A stretch of 64,000 bases of DNA from Enterococcus rivorum (GCF_001742285.1 NZ_MIEK01000034.1:62001-126000), one strand, 5' to 3'; positions 7,212 through 16,565 are shown, counted from the stretch's first letter. The notes: generated by a model not told the origin, from the sequence alone. Program-made: numbers and translations.

Positions 7212-8675
7212 CTACTCTTCCACTTCACCTAAATTTGGATCCATTTTGTTAGCTGCAAGAACAAACGGTGTCCAGATTAAGAAGGTTGCGACCATACATA
7301 CTAATGTAACAATTGGTGCACGCCAGTCTGCCCCTGTTGCTAAGAATGATAATAACATTGGCGGAACAACCCAAGTAACTTGTTGAGAAACTGGAGCGAC
7401 AAGTCCAAAATAAGTTGCTAACCAGCCGATAGATACTGCCACTACTGGCGCAATAATAAATGGAATAAACATAATAGCATTTAATACTACTGGTAAACCG
7501 AACATGATTGGTTCATTAATGTTAAAGATACCAGGGCCTAATGATAATTTTCCGACAGTTAGATAGTCTGCACGTTTAGAAAATAGGATAATGGCTAAGA
7601 TTAAAACAATCGTTCCACCTGAACCACCAAACATAGCAAAGGCATCAAATGAACCACGTACCCACATATAAGCTTTTCCATCTTTGATAGCTTCTAATAC
7701 ACCTGGAGTACCTGTTAATCCGTTATAACCTTTTTCAAAGATATTAACGTTGATTAATTGAGCTTGTCCCCAAATTCCTTCATAAACAGGAGCTAATACG
7801 TTCATTCCGTGAATACCAAAGAACCAGAAAATTTGTGTAAAGATTGTTACAATAATAACTGCTCCAAGACCTTGAGATAATCCTAAGAATGGTTCTGCAA
7901 TATATTTTTGAACCAAATCAATAATCAATTGGCCTTCTGTTAATTTTCCAACAACGAAATTAAGAATAGCAATAATATACAATGCAATCGTTGCTGGCAA
8001 AATTGCAGCAAATGCTTTTGATACTGCTGGCGGAACCGAATCCGGCATTTTGATTGTGATATTTGCCAACATTAACTTACAGAAAATAATAACAGAAATA
8101 GCTCCTAAAATCATTACTGTAAAATATGCATTCCCATTTAAATGATTTAAATTCAACCATCCCCAACCACCGGCAGTTAAACCATCAGCAGTTGCTGTCC
8201 AACCAGTATCAGCACTAGTTGCATTGATTGTTTTTACTAAAGCTTTAGGTACAGCAGTTTCAAGCGTATTAGAATAAGAAAAAGCAATCCCTTGAACTAA
8301 AGTAGCCAAACCGACAATACCACCAGCTAAATCATTTACTCCATAGGCTCTTGCTAAATTATAGCCCCATGAAAAGGCAAAAATTAGTCCTGCAATTGCC
8401 AACGTACCGTTCCAAACAAATCCATTAATTCCAATAATAACATTTATAACTGCGAAAATGCCTTTGTCAGCAACTAGGTTGTCGGCATAATCAGCAAAAA
8501 ATTGTTTCGGTAAATCACGAATAATTGCGTTAATCATTACAGCTACTGAACCTGCCATTGTTGCTGGCATAGTTCCAATAAATGCATCACGTAAAGCCAC
8601 TAAATGTTTTTGAGCCCCAATTTTAGCAGCTACTGGTAAGATATGTCTTTCCATCCACGCTGTTAATCCATCCAT
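7212..8675 (-). CDS. PTS cellobiose-type transporter subunit IIC
   Basis: The 487-residue integral membrane protein has about ten hydrophobic segments and the family start MDGLTAWMERHILPVAAKIG and GTMPATMAGSVAVMINAIIR, typical of the lactose/cellobiose (Lac family) EIIC proteins such as CelB. It forms the sugar channel, and IIB phosphorylates the sugar on entry. Conserved segments such as IPGIFNINEPIMFGLP-like (LGPGIFNINEPIMFGLP, about residues 380-396) support this. It is longer than the usual 430-450 residues, with extra sequence near residues 150-190. ATG with AGGAGG 8 nt upstream. It is the last gene of the IIB-IIA-IIC operon; no glycosidase gene is adjacent, so the sugar is uncertain. 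Confidence 0.92.
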   Translation of the reverse strand: MDGLTAWMERHILPVAAKIGAQKHLVALRDAFIGTMPATMAGSVAVMINAIIRDLPKQFFADYADNLVADKGIFAVINVIIGINGFVWNGTLAIAGLIFAFSWGYNLARAYGVNDLAGGIVGLATLVQGIAFSYSNTLETAVPKALVKTINATSADTGWTATADGLTAGGWGWLNLNHLNGNAYFTVMILGAISVIIFCKLMLANITIKMPDSVPPAVSKAFAAILPATIALYIIAILNFVVGKLTEGQLIIDLVQKYIAEPFLGLSQGLGAVIIVTIFTQIFWFFGIHGMNVLAPVYEGIWGQAQLINVNIFEKGYNGLTGTPGVLEAIKDGKAYMWVRGSFDAFAMFGGSGGTIVLILAIILFSKRADYLTVGKLSLGPGIFNINEPIMFGLPVVLNAIMFIPFIIAPVVAVSIGWLATYFGLVAPVSQQVTWVVPPMLLSFLATGADWRAPIVTLVCMVATFLIWTPFVLAANKMDPNLGEVEE

Positions 8676-8800
8676 TTTTAATTCCTCCTATAAATAGTTG
8701 TTCTTAAAATCAGCTTTTGTCAGAATCCCGTTCAAAGATTTTGACTTAGACCGTTTTCTAATCAGGTATCTTCCTACCTTCAGAAAAGAAAATAAATCCT

Positions 8801-9121
8801 CTAGTTTGCTTCTAACCTACGATGTAACTCAATAATTTCAATTGCCAAATCTTTAAAAGCGATTGCTGTCATTAAATGATCCTGACTGTGCACAGTTAAT
8901 AACGTTACTTGAATGTGATTTCCTTGTGCTTCTTGTGTCAACATTCCAGTTTGCGCATGATGAGCTTCTACTAATGACGCCTCAGCATCGGCAATTTTTT
9001 GGTCTGCCAGTTCAAAATTCCCTGCTTTAGCGGCTGCAATAGCTTCCATGGCATCACTTTTAGCATTTCCACCGTACATAATTAACCCCATAATTGCTTC
9101 TAGGTTTTGTTGTTCTTCCAA
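8801..9121 (-). CDS. PTS lactose/cellobiose-type subunit IIA
   Basis: The 106-residue cytosolic protein has the EIIA(Lac) signature VHSQDHLMTA with the phosphorylated His at position 78, and the helix start EAIMGLIMYGGNAKSDAMEA. It accepts phosphate from HPr and passes it to the IIB subunit encoded just upstream. The best start is a TTG at 9121 with a weak site (AAAGAGCTGA), which suggests translation is partly coupled to the IIB gene 36 nt before it. Confidence 0.93.
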   Translation of the reverse strand: MEEQQNLEAIMGLIMYGGNAKSDAMEAIAAAKAGNFELADQKIADAEASLVEAHHAQTGMLTQEAQGNHIQVTLLTVHSQDHLMTAIAFKDLAIEIIELHRRLEAN

Positions 9122-9157
9122 TATTTCAGCTCTTTTCTCATTTTTTATTTTTAAGGA

Positions 9158-9478
9158 CTATTTGTCCATTAAAGCAATAGCTTGATCTAATACTTTTTCG
9201 CCATTCATCAGTCCGTAATCAGACATATTAATTACATCCAAAGGAATCCCTTTAGGTTCTAATTTTTGTTCAAATTGCGCTTTCATAAAGCGAACTTGAG
9301 GGCCTAAAAGTAAAACGTTCACATCTTTCGCTTCTAAGTTATTATCAGCATCAGATGCTGATACCGCAAAAATATCTGCTTCCATACCACGTTCTTCAGC
9401 CGCTTTTTGCATTTTGGTTACTAATAGACTAGTACTCATTCCTGCAGAACAAACCAACATAATTGTCTTTTTACTCAT
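9158..9478 (-). CDS. PTS cellobiose-type subunit IIB
   Basis: The 106-residue protein begins MSKKTIMLVCSAGMSTSLLV, with the phosphocysteine at position 10 in the CSAGMSTS loop that defines EIIB of the Lac family. It receives phosphate from IIA and donates it to the incoming sugar bound to IIC. ATG with GGAGG 9 nt upstream. It is the first gene of the operon and lies about 45 nt after a sigma-54-type promoter. Confidence 0.95.
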   Translation of the reverse strand: MSKKTIMLVCSAGMSTSLLVTKMQKAAEERGMEADIFAVSASDADNNLEAKDVNVLLLGPQVRFMKAQFEQKLEPKGIPLDVINMSDYGLMNGEKVLDQAIALMDK

Positions 9479-9523
9479 GTCTTTAATTCCTCCATTTTCA
9501 TTTTTACTTACACTTTATTATAG

Positions 9524-9539
9524 AGCAAGAATCGTGCCA
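9524..9539 (-). promoter_or_regulatory. sigma-54 (-24/-12) promoter of the PTS operon
   Basis: The minus strand reads TGGCACGATTCTTGCT, matching the consensus TGGCAC-N5-TTGCw at all key positions, with GG and GC ten bases apart. It lies about 46 nt before the IIB start. The activator encoded upstream belongs to the sigma-54-dependent LevR class, which makes the call coherent. Confidence 0.9.
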
Positions 9540-9544
9540 AAACA

Positions 9545-9586
9545 TGTATAGACCAAACATGCTTGGTTGCAGCTTTGGTCTATACA
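9545..9586 (-). promoter_or_regulatory. upstream activating dyad for the PTS activator
   Basis: A perfect 13-bp inverted repeat, TGTATAGACCAAA (9545-9557) and TTTGGTCTATACA (9574-9586), is separated by 16 nt. It sits about 6-47 bp upstream of the -24 element on the minus strand. An enhancer for the CelR/LevR-type protein is the simplest reading. It lacks a T tract on the minus side, so it is not a normal terminator. Confidence 0.65.
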
Positions 9587-9604
9587 TTTTATCTACACAC
9601 TGTC

Positions 9605-9643
9605 TAAAAAAGAAGATACACACTAAAATCAGTGTGTATCTTC
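9605..9643 (-). terminator. terminator of the activator gene, overlapping its stop codon
   Basis: A 13-bp stem (9612-9624 with 9631-9643) is followed on the minus strand by TTTTTT. The stop codon of the activator gene lies inside the hairpin. Confidence 0.8.
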
Positions 9644-12340
9644 GGTATTTCTCTTTATTTTATTTTCGATAAACATCTTTGTAAGGTGAGCGATTTCCGC
9701 TTCTGAAATCGATAAACGATAGGCTTTTTCAATAATCATTAAATTCGTTCGAACGACATCTGTCTCTAAACGATTCTTTTTAAGGAACTCTTGGAGATCT
9801 TCAAAGCCTCTAGATTTTTCTCCTTTTAAAATGGCATCCACTAAAAAAGCTAGGTGAATCACGATACCTGCATCTACTCCAGGTTCTACAATAATATGCA
9901 TATCTGCTTGAATCTGGTGAACCGTTTTTTGTAGCATAACAATCAGCTTTTGTAATGAATCAACTGTTGTAATAGTTTCTTGCAATGATTTAACGATTTT
10001 TTCTATCGGGACTTCATCCCCAGCAATGCGTTTCAAGACATTCAATTTCTCATCATCAAAAATATCATAGGCCGAGAAAAATGGAATATTCTGATATTCA
10101 ACATCTACTGTTCCTGCTATTGCCTTAATTTCATATTCTTCCATCAAGCTATCTATGTGCTTCTTAAATGCCTCACGTTCCAAAAACTGCATTTGAATAA
10201 TTTCAACTTTTTTCTCATCAATAACAGGAAAAATTCGTTGATATAACCTTGCGGCAACCCCTTCTCCTGTAAAACAAGTGACTACTACCGCTTTTTTTAT
10301 TTCCTCTCGGCTTTGTAGACTCGTTCGGAATTGTTCACGAATAATACTTTCAAAAGACATTTGAATATTTTGATAGATATCTTCTAAGCTGCGACCAACA
10401 CTTGCCATCCGAATGGCTTCTAAGACAATCATCGTACTAGTCATTGTAATTGCTTTTGTTCTAACTCCAGTTTCTTCAAAAATCATATGTCCAAAAGAAT
10501 TAAGCGACCCCATATCTGTCAAAAGGAGCATACCATTTGATAAGCTTTCCTTATTTTGGCTAACATAACTCCTTAATTTTTCATACATCGTTTGAACTTC
10601 CATCGTTAAGGGCATATTCATCGCCACGCCTGTTTCAGTTCCTAACAATTCCTGTGCTGTTTTCAACATGCTTGAAGCCGTTGAGTCTCCATGCATTAAT
10701 ACAACAACCCCAACATTGTTAGCATAAATTTTTTCTTTATCGCCAACATTGATGGAAAGAAACATGCTGATAAATCCAATTTCGTCAAAAGGAATCTCAA
10801 TATCATTTTCTTCTTCAATAATAGAGGACAAATCAATAGCTACTTGAAACTCTTTTTTTAGCTGCTTTCTAACTGTATTTAAATCTGGATGGACAATAAC
10901 ATGACCTTCTCTAACTCGATCAATGGTACTTTGTAAGTGTAGTGCAAAAGCGAATCGAGCCTTTTCACTGTAGGTTCGTTCTAATTTTTTTTCAGCGATA
11001 TCATAAAGACGATTCGTTAATTTCCAAATGGACTCTGGTAACAATTCTTTATGAACTGGATTCTGTGTTAGCTCCTCTACATACGTCTGGAAATAAGCAT
11101 CCATGTCTCGAGAAATTAACTCCTCTAAATCAACATTTTCAAGTTCGTTGGCTGATAAGATTGCCATTTTTTCTTCTATTTCGTTGTAAACTTTCATATC
11201 TCTAGCTGGATCTTGCGACCATACAACTTCATTTGATCCTGATTCGAAAGAAAGGTAATTTCGCTTGCTATCAACAAATCGATCAATATGATCAGCCATT
11301 TCCTTTACTTTTAGCAAGCCTTTCTGTACCTGTAGTGGTAAATCTCGTTTCCGAATCACTAAGCTAGATTCATTATGGGTTCGATAATGTAAGAACGATT
11401 TTGCACAAACCAATTTCAAATCTCTTTTGACTTGTCCGATATTTCCTTCTGCATCATAAAGCATAAAAGCTAAAATTGCTTCACGCTCAATATCAATTCG
11501 TTGCTGTAAGCGATTGGCTTCTTGTTTAATAAATAAAGAAATAATTTCATAGCGTTCATCAAACGAACGAGCATACAGTGAAGGTAAAGTTATTGCCATT
11601 GGAATTCGTCGGTTAAACGTTGTTAAAAAACTTTCCGAAGATTCAGTTGTTGCCCCAATAATTTGAACGGAGGCTTCATATGTTCGACTACTTTCTCCTA
11701 AAGGTCGATAGACACCTTTATCAATGAAAGTAAATAGCATCTCTTGTCCCTCTGGTGGTAAGCGATGAATCTCATCCAGAAATAAAATACCTCCATCGGC
11801 TTCCGACATTAAACCTGGACTATCTTCACTGGCGCCTGTATAAGCTCCTTTTTTTATCCCAAAAATATGACCAAAAAGTAATTGTGGATTTTGAGCGTAA
11901 TCTGCACAGTTAAAGGAAACAAATGGTGCTTCTTCTGGTAATGTTTTGGAATCTATTGCAAAATGATACATACATTCAGCAAATAATGATTTACCTGTTC
12001 CTGTTTCACCGAAAATAATGGTATGTAAGCCTCTGGGTGGGTAAAGAATCGCTGCTTTAGCTTGCTGAATGCTAATTTTTAGCGAATCATTTACTCCAAC
12101 TAAGTTTTCAAAGGTGACTTCACTTGAACTATCTACATGAACTTTATCTTCTTCTCCCCTAATTGAATAAACAACCGGCCGCCCATCACTCTTAGCAATC
12201 TTACGTTCTTTAAATAGCTCACTTAAATAGCGGCTAGCATTGCTTCGATCAATGGCTAATTCTTCTGCCACATCTCCAGCAGTCATTCCTTCAGTTTTGG
12301 ATTCTAAGACAGCTAAAATTTCTTCTTTCCTAGATTTCAT
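9629..12340 (-). CDS. sigma-54-dependent PTS regulator, LevR/CelR type
   Basis: The 903-residue protein has an N-terminal helix-turn-helix (SKTEGMTAGDVAEELAIDR, residues 12-30), a AAA+ domain with Walker A GETGTGKS (about 110-117), the sigma-54-contact loop GAYTGA and Walker B GGILFLDEIH, then PRD-type regions (conserved His in RFAFALHLQSTIDR near 465), an EIIA(Man)-like segment (VVVLMHGDSTASSM), an EIIB-like segment (AVVVTCFTGEGVAARL) and a second PRD. This is the LevR/CelR/ManR layout. It would activate the sigma-54 promoter at 9524-9539 and be tuned by phosphorylation from HPr and the PTS. ATG with GGAGG 5 nt upstream; the gene lies just upstream of the PTS operon. Confidence 0.93.
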   Translation of the reverse strand: MKSRKEEILAVLESKTEGMTAGDVAEELAIDRSNASRYLSELFKERKIAKSDGRPVVYSIRGEEDKVHVDSSSEVTFENLVGVNDSLKISIQQAKAAILYPPRGLHTIIFGETGTGKSLFAECMYHFAIDSKTLPEEAPFVSFNCADYAQNPQLLFGHIFGIKKGAYTGASEDSPGLMSEADGGILFLDEIHRLPPEGQEMLFTFIDKGVYRPLGESSRTYEASVQIIGATTESSESFLTTFNRRIPMAITLPSLYARSFDERYEIISLFIKQEANRLQQRIDIEREAILAFMLYDAEGNIGQVKRDLKLVCAKSFLHYRTHNESSLVIRKRDLPLQVQKGLLKVKEMADHIDRFVDSKRNYLSFESGSNEVVWSQDPARDMKVYNEIEEKMAILSANELENVDLEELISRDMDAYFQTYVEELTQNPVHKELLPESIWKLTNRLYDIAEKKLERTYSEKARFAFALHLQSTIDRVREGHVIVHPDLNTVRKQLKKEFQVAIDLSSIIEEENDIEIPFDEIGFISMFLSINVGDKEKIYANNVGVVVLMHGDSTASSMLKTAQELLGTETGVAMNMPLTMEVQTMYEKLRSYVSQNKESLSNGMLLLTDMGSLNSFGHMIFEETGVRTKAITMTSTMIVLEAIRMASVGRSLEDIYQNIQMSFESIIREQFRTSLQSREEIKKAVVVTCFTGEGVAARLYQRIFPVIDEKKVEIIQMQFLEREAFKKHIDSLMEEYEIKAIAGTVDVEYQNIPFFSAYDIFDDEKLNVLKRIAGDEVPIEKIVKSLQETITTVDSLQKLIVMLQKTVHQIQADMHIIVEPGVDAGIVIHLAFLVDAILKGEKSRGFEDLQEFLKKNRLETDVVRTNLMIIEKAYRLSISEAEIAHLTKMFIENKIKRNTEDTH

Positions 12341-12378
12341 GGAATCCTCCCTCTGTTTATTGATTCCGGTTATTTTTA

Positions 12379-13680
12379 TTAACCTTTACGTCTAGCGCCT
12401 TTATTTTTGCTTTTTTTTGTTCTTTTTTTCTTTTTTGGTGCTTTTTCTTTGATTACTTCAATTGGTTTCTCTTGCTTTTCTGGAGTTTCTATCGTCTTTT
12501 TAGGTTGTTTGCTGATTGCTTTTTTAGGTGTAGTTTCAACTTGTGAAGCTTCTGATTTTTCTTTGCGCTCTAAATGCAATTCACCATCATAAAGAAAAAC
12601 TTCTTTGGTCTCATAACAAATTTTTTTCATTAATCGTTGATAATCACGTTTAGTTGCATCATTAATAAAAGTCAGGACTACTCCGTCGGCTCCCATCCGC
12701 CCAACTCTACCTGCGCGGTGAATATAACTTTCTTCTGATAAAGGAACTTCAACATTTACTACATAAGGAACTTCTTTAAAATCTAACCCTCTAGCCCCAA
12801 TATCTGTTGTTAATAATACATTCACTCTTTTAGTCGAAAATTGGTCAATAGCTAGTTTTCTTAGACTCTTATTTTGATCCGATGCCAATCCTACAACAGG
12901 AATTTGTTGGTATATCATTTTCTCTTCAGCTGCACCTAGCTCTGATACTTGGTTAAAAAAGACCATGCTTCTAAAGTTAGTAGTGTAAGACAAGCTTCTT
13001 AAATAGTCGATTTTTTTTCTAGGTGACAAACGCATAAAGTAATGGTGAACTTGTCCTGCTGAGCGATCTTCTGTCGAAACATCGACAACAGATAATTTAT
13101 CAGCTAATTTTTCAGCTTCCTCAATCACTCGATCTGCAGTTGCTGAATAAAATACAACTTGATATTTCGTAGAGGAACTATCTAAAATTTGTTTCGTTAA
13201 ATTTAATTCAGATTCATGAAACAGTTGATCGACCTCATCCATTACAATTGTTTTTAGTAAATGACTTTTTATTTTTTTAGCCTTTATTAGCTCTAAGACT
13301 CTACCAGGTGTCCCAACTAGTACTTCTGGTTTCTTTTTTAATTTATCAATTTGACGACTAACATTAGCTCCGCCAATTAAACTTTGTGTTCTTAATTGGA
13401 TAAGAGAGCCCCATTCTTGTGTCACCTTACTAATCTGCATCGCTAACTCTTGCGAAGATGCTAAGATCAATAATTGACTACCAGTTTCTTTTTCTACATT
13501 TAATAGTAATGGTAATAAATATGCTAAAGTCTTCCCTGAACCAGTTGGAGAAATTCCTAATACATTCTCCTGATTTTTTAATAAGGTAAAACTCTTTTCT
13601 TGAATCAGTGAGGGTTCATCAAAGCCCGATGAACGCCAATGTTTTTGCCATATTTCAGGTAATTGTTCAATAAATGTCAT
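12379..13680 (-). CDS. DEAD-box-like RNA helicase with DEVD motif
   Basis: The 433-residue protein has the helicase core in order: Q motif region (SLIQEKSF), motif I SPTGSGKT, Ib TPGRVLEL, motif II MDEVDQL, motif III SAT, motif V TTDIGARGLDF and motif VI HRAGRVGRMG. Motif II reads DEVD and not DEAD. A Lys-rich tail of about 60 residues (KKAISKQPKKT, then KKKKRTKKSKNKGARRKG) would bind RNA. By family it remodels RNA or ribosome assembly intermediates; YfmL/CshB-like is the nearest guess. ATG with AAAGGA about 7 nt upstream. The gene lies 38 nt before the PTS activator start, and a long AT-rich leader precedes it. Confidence 0.88.
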   Translation of the reverse strand: MTFIEQLPEIWQKHWRSSGFDEPSLIQEKSFTLLKNQENVLGISPTGSGKTLAYLLPLLLNVEKETGSQLLILASSQELAMQISKVTQEWGSLIQLRTQSLIGGANVSRQIDKLKKKPEVLVGTPGRVLELIKAKKIKSHLLKTIVMDEVDQLFHESELNLTKQILDSSSTKYQVVFYSATADRVIEEAEKLADKLSVVDVSTEDRSAGQVHHYFMRLSPRKKIDYLRSLSYTTNFRSMVFFNQVSELGAAEEKMIYQQIPVVGLASDQNKSLRKLAIDQFSTKRVNVLLTTDIGARGLDFKEVPYVVNVEVPLSEESYIHRAGRVGRMGADGVVLTFINDATKRDYQRLMKKICYETKEVFLYDGELHLERKEKSEASQVETTPKKAISKQPKKTIETPEKQEKPIEVIKEKAPKKKKRTKKSKNKGARRKG

Positions 13681-13962
13681 AAGTAATCCTTTCTTATTGA
13701 AAATAAAGAATGCCTCTTAAAATAAAACATATCTAAAACCTTCAGCGACGAGTAGTTTAGCAAATATACTAAAATAAACAAATAAGCAATATTTACTCAA
13801 AAGAGCTCTTATCATAAGCCATATATCTATGATAAAGGATTTGTTCACTATTGTTGTATAAACAAGAGAGACTAAACAGTATTTTACCCTGAACAAGTTT
13901 ATCTTATAGATTACATAAACTGCCTTTTTCTATATTTCGGCTGTCGGTTTCAGACACATACA
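13681..13962. other. AT-rich leader/intergenic stretch, no gene seen
   Basis: This 282-nt stretch upstream of the helicase gene holds no convincing ORF, tRNA or known riboswitch. It has short dyads only, such as TTGTTTATACAACAA-like pairs around 13850-13870. A long leader is common for cold-regulated helicases, but nothing here demonstrates it. Confidence 0.4.
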
Positions 13963-14001
13963 AATAGAAAGAGGAGGTTTAGTTACATCCCACTTTCTAT
14001 T
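13963..14001 (-). terminator. terminator of the oxidoreductase gene
   Basis: AATAGAAAG (13963-13971) pairs with CTTTCTATT (13993-14001), extended by GG/CC inside. On the minus strand it is followed by TGTATGTGT, a weak U tract, so efficiency is uncertain. Confidence 0.55.
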
Positions 14002-14033
14002 ATTTCAGTCTATTAAAGTTCAGAGAAATTCTT

Positions 14034-15032
14034 TTATTTGTCCGCAGTAAAAACAATCCCAGCACTTTTTCGTAGTGTTGTGACCACTTTATTCACATTA
14101 CGAGCTAGTTCTATCCATTCCTCGTACTTTAAGCCCCAGTCTTTATCTGTGGGGTTTAAAATAACTTCTGCAAAATCTAATGCTTCTTCAACCATGGGGT
14201 TTTCTTCCACCGTTAATGAAATAATATCGGTCTCTTTGCGGTTTCTATCATGAAACTCAGCTTTAGAAATAGCATTAATTCCATCTAAAACTAAGGTACC
14301 ATTTTCAAAATAAATTTCTGAATCTAAGAAAGAGTCACCAATTTTTCCAGCTTGTAATGTTACATCAAACTCATCATAACGCAAAATTGCCGTTCCTAAT
14401 CCATCAACACCTGTTGCCACTTTTTTCGCAAAATAATGACTTTCTTTAGGCATCCCAAACCAAGCAATCGTTGCGTATATTAAGTATACTCCTAAATCCA
14501 TTAAAGCGCCGCCTGAAAAATGAGGAGAAAATATATTTGGTTCTTGTCCATCAAGTACTTGGTCATATCTAGAAGAATACTTCATATAAGAAAAATTCGC
14601 ACCGATAATTCGATTTTTTAATGGCATTAAATCTCCAATCTTTTTAAAGCTGGTTTCATGAATATTCCGAGCTGCTTCAAAAAAGAAGACTTTTTGTTGG
14701 TTCGCTAACTGGATAATTTCATCCATTTCTGCTGGATTCGAAAAAGCTGGTTTTTCAACAATCACGTTTTTCTTAGCTAAAATCGCTTGTTTTGCCTGTT
14801 CAAAATGCAATGAATTAGGTGAGGCAATATAAACGGTATCCATATGCTCAATTCCAAAGAAAGTTTCTAAATCGATTGCGTATTCAACATCGCCATATTT
14901 ACTGCCAAATTCTTGTGCTGACTCTAATTTTCTTGAATAAACTGCAGTTAAATCGTATTTTTTTGTTTCCAGTGCTGCTGCTACGAATTGATGACTAATC
15001 CAGTTTGTTCCAATAACACCTAAATGAATCAT
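14034..15032 (-). CDS. Gfo/Idh/MocA-family NAD(P)-dependent oxidoreductase
   Basis: The 332-residue protein starts with a Rossmann segment (MIHLGVIGTNWISHQFVAAA) and contains the family's EKP motif (NVIVEKPAFSNPAEMDE, near residue 92-105), followed by the beta-sheet C-terminal domain with the SGGALMDLGVYLIY helix. These enzymes oxidise or reduce sugars, inositols or related alcohols with NAD(P). No substrate can be named: no linked sugar genes are nearby. ATG with GTGAGGG about 7 nt upstream. It is followed by sfsA on the upstream side but has its own leader. Confidence 0.88.
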   Translation of the reverse strand: MIHLGVIGTNWISHQFVAAALETKKYDLTAVYSRKLESAQEFGSKYGDVEYAIDLETFFGIEHMDTVYIASPNSLHFEQAKQAILAKKNVIVEKPAFSNPAEMDEIIQLANQQKVFFFEAARNIHETSFKKIGDLMPLKNRIIGANFSYMKYSSRYDQVLDGQEPNIFSPHFSGGALMDLGVYLIYATIAWFGMPKESHYFAKKVATGVDGLGTAILRYDEFDVTLQAGKIGDSFLDSEIYFENGTLVLDGINAISKAEFHDRNRKETDIISLTVEENPMVEEALDFAEVILNPTDKDWGLKYEEWIELARNVNKVVTTLRKSAGIVFTADK

Positions 15033-15101
15033 TTTGAATCCCTCACTTTTCTTTTTTGTTTTTTCAGATAAATCCTAATTAACAAAGCTACGTAATTATT
15101 T

Positions 15102-15836
15102 TTATCTATTTGGATCTTCAAACTCCTGATTCAACTCAAAAGGAATTTGTTTTTGAATATCAATGGTTGCAGGGGATACTTGGCAACTATAAGCAAGCAC
15201 ATGAACTCCTGCTTTTTGTCCTAAAGAAATTGCTTCTGCAAGTGATGGCTGCATTTTTTCGTGAATTGTTGCTGTCTTAACTTTTTCAAATTGAATGATA
15301 AAAAGAACATAGCATTGGTAGCCTATTTTTTTAGCTTTGATTAGTTCTTCGACATGCTTCAAGCCACGGATTGTCGGTGCATCAGGAAAAGCACCAATTT
15401 CATTATTTTCTAAAGTCATTCCTTTTACTTCAACGAATGCTTGCTCTCCTTGGTCTGTTTCAACTAGAATATCAAATTTGGAATTACCAAATTTTTGTTC
15501 TCTCTTTAAAGAACAAATTTCTCCAGCTAAACCTGGTAACAAAATCTTCTTTTCTAGTAATCCTTCACTTGCTAGCTGGTTAGGAACTTGGCTATCAATA
15601 TTAATCCATTCCTCTACTTTTTTGACTGCAATTAGATCATAGTCTGTTTTTCTTTTTTCAGAGGCTTGATAACTTAATGCAACTTCTGTATCAGGGAATA
15701 ATAATTCCTTACAGCGCCCTGTATTCTTCACATGGACTGTGACTATTTCTCCAGAATCAATCAATTGACATTCTGCAATAAAGCGATTTGGACGTTTAAT
15801 AAACCTTGCTAGATGTACTTCTGGATATATTATCAT
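15102..15836 (-). CDS. sfsA: SfsA family DNA/RNA-binding nuclease-like protein
   Basis: The sequence YPEVHLARFIKRPNRFIAEC and VHVKNTGRCKELLFPDTEV near the N terminus, with the nuclease-like core DILVETDQGEQAFVEVKGMT (Asp, Glu and Lys of a PD-(D/E)xK-type site, about residues 140-160), identify SfsA. The E. coli protein was named for sugar fermentation stimulation and binds DNA; its physiological role is not settled. I chose the ATG at 15836 with AAAGGA 7 nt upstream; the longer GTG start at 15866 has no site. Confidence 0.9.
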   Translation of the reverse strand: MIIYPEVHLARFIKRPNRFIAECQLIDSGEIVTVHVKNTGRCKELLFPDTEVALSYQASEKRKTDYDLIAVKKVEEWINIDSQVPNQLASEGLLEKKILLPGLAGEICSLKREQKFGNSKFDILVETDQGEQAFVEVKGMTLENNEIGAFPDAPTIRGLKHVEELIKAKKIGYQCYVLFIIQFEKVKTATIHEKMQPSLAEAISLGQKAGVHVLAYSCQVSPATIDIQKQIPFELNQEFEDPNR

Positions 15837-16111
15837 TGTAACATCCTTTCTATGAAACAATACCACATTTCATCGTAAAAAGCATAGCTAATCTTCACGT
15901 AAATGTAAATAGAAAAAGGCTAAACGAATTATTTCACTTGCCAAAAAAAAAATCCATTTATTGTTTTCTTTACATTCCCATAACTTCTTTCTACAAATAG
16001 ATTAAAATAGTGTCTAGTTGATTAAATTTTGTTTAGGAAATGATTTAATTCTCTTTTTTCCTTACTTTCGTGTTATGCTTATTTTATCAAAACATGTAGG
16101 GGGTTGATACG

Positions 16112-16510
16112 ATGAAAAAACATTGGTCATTTTTATTAGGTGCTTCATTACTCACTGGATTTGCTGGTTCTTTTTTTCTAAAAAAGAAGCGTGAAATAGA
16201 ACAAACAGAATTACCAGCGAACAATTTATATAAAATTTATAGTGGCTCATGGTGGTTTGTAAACAAACTAAAAGCAACACAACATACGTTAGAAATTGAT
16301 GACAAGCTAACTATTACCATTGATGGGAAAGAGCTTCAATACTTGTTAATAGAACTAAATTCCCAACGATTAGTTGCTCAGGATGAATTTGGCTATCATC
16401 TAATCGTTCAATGTAATCGCAATAGTACCCCAACTTCTCTATATGACGAAGCCGATGATTGTACTTACCTTTTAGAACCCGTTCTTTCTGTGGACGAATT
16501 AGCAAAATAA
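16112..16510 (+). CDS. DUF4828-like protein with N-terminal membrane anchor
   Basis: The 132-residue product begins with a hydrophobic helix after two Lys (MKKHWSFLLGASLLTGFAGS, about residues 5-23) and continues as a soluble beta-rich domain (YSGSWWFVNKLKATQHTLEI and LYDEADDCTYLLEP). This pattern matches what I remember of DUF4828, a lactobacillal family of unknown function. ATG with a GGGGG site about 7 nt upstream. It is monocistronic and convergent with the histidine operon. Confidence 0.72.
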   Translation: MKKHWSFLLGASLLTGFAGSFFLKKKREIEQTELPANNLYKIYSGSWWFVNKLKATQHTLEIDDKLTITIDGKELQYLLIELNSQRLVAQDEFGYHLIVQCNRNSTPTSLYDEADDCTYLLEPVLSVDELAK

Positions 16511-16513
16511 AAG

Positions 16514-16565
16514 AACATAGTTCCCAGCAATTAAAAAATTGTTTGTTGGGAACTATGTTTTTATA
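16514..16565. terminator. bidirectional terminator between DUF4828 gene and his operon
   Basis: A long stem pairs AACATAGTTCCCAGCAA (16514-16530) with TTGTTGGGAACTATGTT (within 16539-16559, one small bulge). T-rich tracts follow on both strands. Confidence 0.85.
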
